From Confluentibacter flavum (lineage in GTDB: Bacteria; Bacteroidota; Bacteroidia; Flavobacteriales; Flavobacteriaceae), in the NCBI RefSeq assembly GCF_002843175.1, contig NZ_PJEO01000015.1, positions 62,001 through 126,000 on the forward strand: a stretch of 64,000 bases of DNA, written 5' to 3'. Both the position numbers and the translations under genes were made by a program. Shown in pieces: positions 60,614-64,000 of the stretch. How positions within the stretch are numbered: position 1 is the first letter of the stretch; every line of letters starts with the position of its first letter. The notes below the pieces were generated by a model. The model searched no databases, was not told the origin of the DNA, and saw only the letters and a list, made by a program, of their open reading frames with translations.

Positions 60614-60660
60614 CAAACATATAACTATTTTAGTAGTTATACAACTATTTGTGTAGTTAT
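60614..60660 (-). promoter_or_regulatory. BlaI-type operator overlapping the blaI/M56 promoter
   Basis: Minus-strand TATGTTTG (plus 60614-60621) matches the -7 consensus, with a TTG 20 bases upstream. The spacer and -33 region (60623-60660) hold three ACTA/TAGT dyads: ACTATTTTAGTAGT, TAGTTATACAACTA and ACTATTTGTGTAGT. Repressor binding there would block RNA polymerase. Confidence 0.65.
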
Positions 60661-60688
60661 TTAACGAAATTTTTAGTTTTTTAAAAAA

Positions 60689-60720
60689 CTTTTCACTTTT
60701 CACTTTAGACTTTTCACTTT
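60689..60720 (+). repeat. CACTTTTCACTTT intergenic repeats
   Basis: CACTTTTCACTTT followed by GACTTTTCACTTT fills the gap just before the antiporter gene. Simple repeats of this kind are common between flavobacterial genes. Confidence 0.5.
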
Positions 60721-60746
60721 AATTTATCTTCGTAAAAAAATTACTT

Positions 60747-61697
60747 ATGAGCATTCTTTTGGTTATTCTTGGGTTAGTGTTGTTGGTAATAGGAGGTGAG
60801 TTCCTAGTTAGGTCATCTGTGGCGCTGTCATTTAAGTTCAACATTTCAAAGATGGTTATTGGTATGACAATCGTGTCGTTTGCAACTTCTGCACCAGAAC
60901 TATTGGTAAGTCTTCAAGCGGCATTATCTGGTTCGCCAGCCATTGCGATAAATAATGTTATAGGATCTAATATTGCCAATATTGGATTGGTTTTAGGTAT
61001 TACAGCTTTAGTGAGTCCCATTGCGGTAGATAAATCGTTCTACAAGCTTAATTGGCCCGTCATGATGCTCTTTTCTTTAGTGTTGTATTATTTTTTATAT
61101 AATGATAACATGTTGTCTTTTATAGAAGGTGGTATATTATTTATAGGTATCATACTTTTTTTAGTAGTATTAATAAAAATGTCCAAAAAGTATGAGGAAG
61201 CTGAGTTAGCTGAAGAAGTGGATGAATTATTATCTGTTGTGTCTAATTTTAAAATAATTATTTGGTTGCTTATAGGTGCTGCTTCATTGTATTTTGGTAG
61301 TGAATGGCTAGTACAAGGCGCTAAAGACATTGCGTTGTCTATTGGAGTAAGTGAAGCAGTTATTGGGGTGTCTTTAATAGCTATTGGAACGAGTGTGCCA
61401 GAGTTGGCGGCATCTGTTATTGCAGCAGCCAAAAAGGAAAAAGCCATTTCTTTGGGGAACTTAATAGGCTCCAATATATTTAATATTGCCTCTGTTTTAG
61501 GTTTAACGGCTATGATTACTCCAATTCCTGTTACAGAGCCATTGATTCTTAACAGAGACATTTTTTGGATGCTTGCCTTCGCGTTTGTATTGTTACCATT
61601 GGTTTTTATTCCTAAAAAATTTGAAATCACTAAACTTAAAGGATTATTATTGGTTGCAGTTTATGGTGTTTTTATGTTTCTAATTTTTACTTCTTAA
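60747..61697 (+). CDS. Calcium/sodium antiporter (CaCA family)
   Basis: The 316-residue membrane protein has the two alpha repeats of the CaCA family: GMTIVSFATSAPELLVSLQA with NVIGSNIANIGLVLG, and GVSLIAIGTSVPELAASVIA with NLIGSNIFNIASVLG. Ten or so helices and an acidic cytoplasmic loop (KKYEEAELAEEVDELL) complete the YrbG-type fold. It exchanges Ca2+ or K+ for Na+ or H+. It is divergent from the BlaI/M56 operon and convergent with glnA. Confidence 0.93.
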   Translation: MSILLVILGLVLLVIGGEFLVRSSVALSFKFNISKMVIGMTIVSFATSAPELLVSLQAALSGSPAIAINNVIGSNIANIGLVLGITALVSPIAVDKSFYKLNWPVMMLFSLVLYYFLYNDNMLSFIEGGILFIGIILFLVVLIKMSKKYEEAELAEEVDELLSVVSNFKIIIWLLIGAASLYFGSEWLVQGAKDIALSIGVSEAVIGVSLIAIGTSVPELAASVIAAAKKEKAISLGNLIGSNIFNIASVLGLTAMITPIPVTEPLILNRDIFWMLAFAFVLLPLVFIPKKFEITKLKGLLLVAVYGVFMFLIFTS

Positions 61698-61721
61698 TAC
61701 TATAATTAGGTCTGTTTAAAA

Positions 61722-61761
61722 AATAAAGAAGACCTACATTTTACTGTAAGCCTTCTTTATT
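61722..61761. terminator. Bidirectional terminator hairpin
   Basis: AATAAAGAAG (61722-61731) pairs with CTTCTTTATT (61752-61761), with CTACA/TGTAAG partial pairing inside. It lies between the converging antiporter and glutamine synthetase genes. Confidence 0.75.
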
Positions 61762-61789
61762 ATGAACAAAATTCTATTTTTAAAACTGA

Positions 61790-62812
61790 TTATACTTTAG
61801 CAGATTTTACAGTTTTTACAATTCTAGCTGCAATTTTGTATGGGTCACCATTAGAAGCTGGACGTCTATCTTCCAACCAACCTTTCCAGCCTTTATTTAC
61901 TGTAATTAATGGGATACGGATAGAGGCGCCACGGTCAGAAATCCCATAAGAGAAATCATGAATAGAAGCTGTTTCGTGTTTTCCAGTTAATCGTTGGTCA
62001 TTAAATTCACCATAAACTTCAATATGTTCTTCTACAACAGGTCGGAATGCTTCACATATTTTTTCGTAAATTTCTCTAGATCCACAAGTTCTTAATATTG
62101 AGTTAGAAAAATTAGCGTGCATACCAGAACCATTCCAATCCATATCTTTTCCAAGTGGTTTTGGGTGGTATTCTATATAATAGCCATATTTTTCTGTAAG
62201 TCTGTCTAATAAATATCTAGCAATCCATAATTCGTCACCTGCTAATTTTGCCCCTTTAGCAAACAATTGAAATTCCCATTGTCCACAAGCAACTTCTTGG
62301 TTAATACCTTCAAAATTTAGACCAGCTTGGATACATAAATCGGCATGTTCTTCAACTAAATCCCTACCGTGTGTGTTTAAACCACCAACAGAACAGTAAT
62401 ACATACCTTGTGGTTTTGGATATCCGTTAATTGGGAAACCTAATGGTAATCCAGTAGCCGTATCCATTATAAAATATTCTTGCTCAAAACCAAACCAGAA
62501 ATCATCATCAGCATCATCAATAGTTGCTCTACCGTTAGATTCATGAGGTGTTCCATCAGCATTGTATACTTCAGTCATTACTAACCAACCATTTACACGT
62601 TCAGGATCAGGGTAAATTGCAACAGGAACTAAAGTACAATCAGAAGATCCGCCTTCTGCTTGTCGTGTTGAGGATCCGTCAAAAGACCAGTTTCCTATTT
62701 CTTCAAGCGTTCCTTTAAAGTTTTCATGCTCTTCCACTTTGGTTTTACTTCTCATATTCTGAGTCGGAAAATAACCGTCTAACCAAATGTATTCTAATTT
62801 AATTTTTGCCAT
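61790..62812 (-). CDS. glnA: Glutamine synthetase, beta-grasp type II-like
   Basis: From ATG 62812 (MAKIKLEYIWLDGY) the product is 340 residues, the length of GSII-like enzymes of Bacteroidota. Beta-grasp domain residues (WSFDGSSTRQAEGGSSDCTLVPVA) and catalytic residues (FGFEQEYFIMD, NFEGINQEVACGQWEFQ, MHANFS, HETASIHDFSYGISDRGASIRIP) are present. It makes glutamine from glutamate and ammonia. An earlier ATG adds an unconserved tail. It is divergent from a type III glutamine synthetase. Confidence 0.93.
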   Translation of the reverse strand: MAKIKLEYIWLDGYFPTQNMRSKTKVEEHENFKGTLEEIGNWSFDGSSTRQAEGGSSDCTLVPVAIYPDPERVNGWLVMTEVYNADGTPHESNGRATIDDADDDFWFGFEQEYFIMDTATGLPLGFPINGYPKPQGMYYCSVGGLNTHGRDLVEEHADLCIQAGLNFEGINQEVACGQWEFQLFAKGAKLAGDELWIARYLLDRLTEKYGYYIEYHPKPLGKDMDWNGSGMHANFSNSILRTCGSREIYEKICEAFRPVVEEHIEVYGEFNDQRLTGKHETASIHDFSYGISDRGASIRIPLITVNKGWKGWLEDRRPASNGDPYKIAARIVKTVKSAKV

Positions 62813-62844
62813 AATAATTATTTTGTAGTTATTAGATATTGACA

Positions 62845-62852
62845 CAAATATA
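62845..62852 (-). promoter_or_regulatory. Candidate -7 box (TATATTTG) of glnA
   Basis: On the minus strand TATATTTG lies 33 bases before the glnA ATG and fits the TANNTTTG consensus exactly. A clear TTTG -33 element is not visible. Confidence 0.5.
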
Positions 62853-63050
62853 ATTTTTTAAGTTATACTGACCATTTTACAGGGTGGTTTTAACGAAGTG
62901 CTATGTTATTTTTATTTAAACCCTATTTTTTTATGGTATATTTTAAAAAAACCCTATTATTTTAAATTTATATTATAAAAATGTTAACAGAGTGTTTTTA
63001 ATAAAATAAGAAAATATCTATTTTAATTATTTATTACGGACCTTGATGCC

Positions 63051-63058
63051 TATTTTTG
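63051..63058 (+). promoter_or_regulatory. Candidate -7 box (TATTTTTG) of the type III glutamine synthetase
   Basis: TATTTTTG matches the TANNTTTG consensus and lies 46 bases upstream of ATG 63104. The -33 region has no clear TTTG. Confidence 0.5.
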
Positions 63059-63103
63059 TAGTTACGTTTAATGCTTTAAAATATAAATTAATACTTTAAA
63101 ACT

Positions 63104-64000
63104 ATGTCAACATTAAGATTTCACGCTATTAAAGAATCTCTTGCAAATAGACCAATTTTGGTAGAAGAGAAAGAACGTCGTTCAGATATATTTGGTAAAA
63201 ATGTTTTCAACGAAAATTCCATGCGTCAATATTTAACAAAAGATGCTTTTAAGGGCGTTATGAATGCTGTAAAACATGGGAAAAAAATTGATAGAAACAT
63301 TGCCGATCAAGTAGCGTCTTCCATGCGTGATTGGGCATTATCTAAAGGGGTTACCCACTATACACATTGGTTTCAGCCTTTAACCGGAGCGACCGCAGAA
63401 AAGCATGATGCCTTTTTTGAAACCATTGGAGATAATGCATCTGTTGAGAAGTTTGGCGGAAGCCAGTTAGTACAGCAAGAACCGGATGCTTCTAGTTTTC
63501 CAAGTGGGGGTATTAGAAATACGTTTGAAGCAAGGGGTTACACAGCTTGGGATCCTACATCTCCTGCATTTATTTATGGAAAAACGCTTTGTATTCCAAC
63601 CATATTTGTGGCTTACACCGGTGAGGCTTTAGATTATAAAACCCCTTTGTTAAGGGCATTGCAAGCGATTGATAGTGCCGCCACCGAGGTATGTAAATAT
63701 TTTGATAAAAATGTTAGAAAAGTGACCTCGTCGCTGGGCTGGGAGCAAGAATATTTTTTAATTGACAAAGCCTTGGTGGCCAGTCGTCAAGATATCACGT
63801 TAACAGGTAGAACATTATTGGGACATTCTTCAGCAAAAGGACAACAATTAGATGATCATTATTTTGGTTCTATTCCTAATAGAGCTTTAAATTTTATGCG
63901 CGATTTAGAGGTTGAATGTATGTATTTAGGTATTCCCGTAAAAACACGTCATAATGAAGTGGCTCCCAATCAATTTGAGTTAGCCCCCATTTATGAAGAA
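63104..64000 (+). CDS. Type III glutamine synthetase (partial, cut by window end)
   Basis: The frame is open from ATG 63104 ([20 protein letters not shown]) to the window end, 299 codons of a protein that is normally near 730 residues. The segment shows GSIII hallmarks: [61 protein letters not shown] and the start of [25 protein letters not shown] is the bulky dodecameric enzyme typical of Bacteroidota. It is divergent from glnA across a 291-base AT-rich gap. Confidence 0.95.
   Translation, partial: MSTLRFHAIKESLANRPILVEEKERRSDIFGKNVFNENSMRQYLTKDAFKGVMNAVKHGKKIDRNIADQVASSMRDWALSKGVTHYTHWFQPLTGATAEKHDAFFETIGDNASVEKFGGSQLVQQEPDASSFPSGGIRNTFEARGYTAWDPTSPAFIYGKTLCIPTIFVAYTGEALDYKTPLLRALQAIDSAATEVCKYFDKNVRKVTSSLGWEQEYFLIDKALVASRQDITLTGRTLLGHSSAKGQQLDDHYFGSIPNRALNFMRDLEVECMYLGIPVKTRHNEVAPNQFELAPIYEE

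Noticed and set aside
1-64000. CRISPR array or rRNA operon
   Set aside because: No regularly spaced direct repeats of CRISPR size and no rRNA sequence were seen.

Overview
The window is chromosomal DNA from a member of the Bacteroidota, very probably a marine or cold-adapted flavobacterium (Flavobacteriaceae). The basis is low G+C, Bacteroidota-type promoters (TTTG at -33, TANNTTTG at -7), almost no Shine-Dalgarno sequences, and the gene content: CdaA beside folP, DUF1599, a BT_3928-like DoxX protein, an M56/BlaI pair with TonB-plug-like repeats, a type III glutamine synthetase and a DUF3494 ice-binding protein.

Layout. (1) 1-14.9 kb is core genome: truA, an MsbA-like ABC exporter, the c-di-AMP cyclase cdaA, folP, an OppB-like permease whose start codon is not ATG/GTG/TTG, a thioredoxin-like lipoprotein, tpiA, prmA and clpS. 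A minus-strand sulfur module follows: Crp/Fnr regulator, two YeeE/YedE half-transporters, TauE/SafE, a metallo-beta-lactamase/double rhodanese and DUF2892. (2) 14,929-15,002 is an intact tRNA-Arg(ACG). Its last 13 bases (CAGTCGAGGTCAC) recur at 41,610-41,622 and delimit a 26.6-kb integrative element with a tyrosine recombinase at the right end. (3) 41.6-48.1 kb starts with what looks like the scar of an older integration, followed by small stress-type proteins, a YqcI/YcgG plus DUF1989 pair, an OmpA-family protein and an Ig-repeat ice-binding lipoprotein. (4) 48.4-57.7 kb is an envelope/general-stress cluster (DUF1328, lmo0937-like, YtxH, holin-like, CsbD, AI-2E-family permease, small lipoproteins) with a CHASE3-PAS histidine kinase, a response regulator and two paralogous AraC-type regulators. 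(5) 58.3-64 kb holds BlaI/M56, a Na+/Ca2+ antiporter and two divergent glutamine synthetases, the second cut by the window end.

The integrative element (14,991-41,622) is the accessory region. Its left arm reads rightward: an unknown protein, an HTH protein, a divergent protein carrying the three motifs of family-A polymerases, a possible deoxyribosyltransferase-fold protein, then a tight operon of a type IIG restriction-modification enzyme, two tandem TIR proteins, two small membrane proteins and a nuclease-DUF2075 helicase. Its right arm reads leftward: a Gabija-like GajA/GajB pair, a single-HKD PLD nuclease, a PD-(D/E)XK protein and an abutting pair of very large nuclease-plus-helical-repeat proteins (DUF4365-like and DUF4297-like). 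Between the arms lie a putative ADP-ribosyltransferase and an HTH protein. No relaxase, conjugation or phage structural gene is visible, so the element looks like a defence island that integrates and excises, may replicate with its own polymerase, and depends on another element for transfer.

The best candidates for undescribed systems are the TIR-TIR-membrane cassette, the DUF4365/DUF4297 double-nuclease pair, and the family-A-polymerase-like replication protein.
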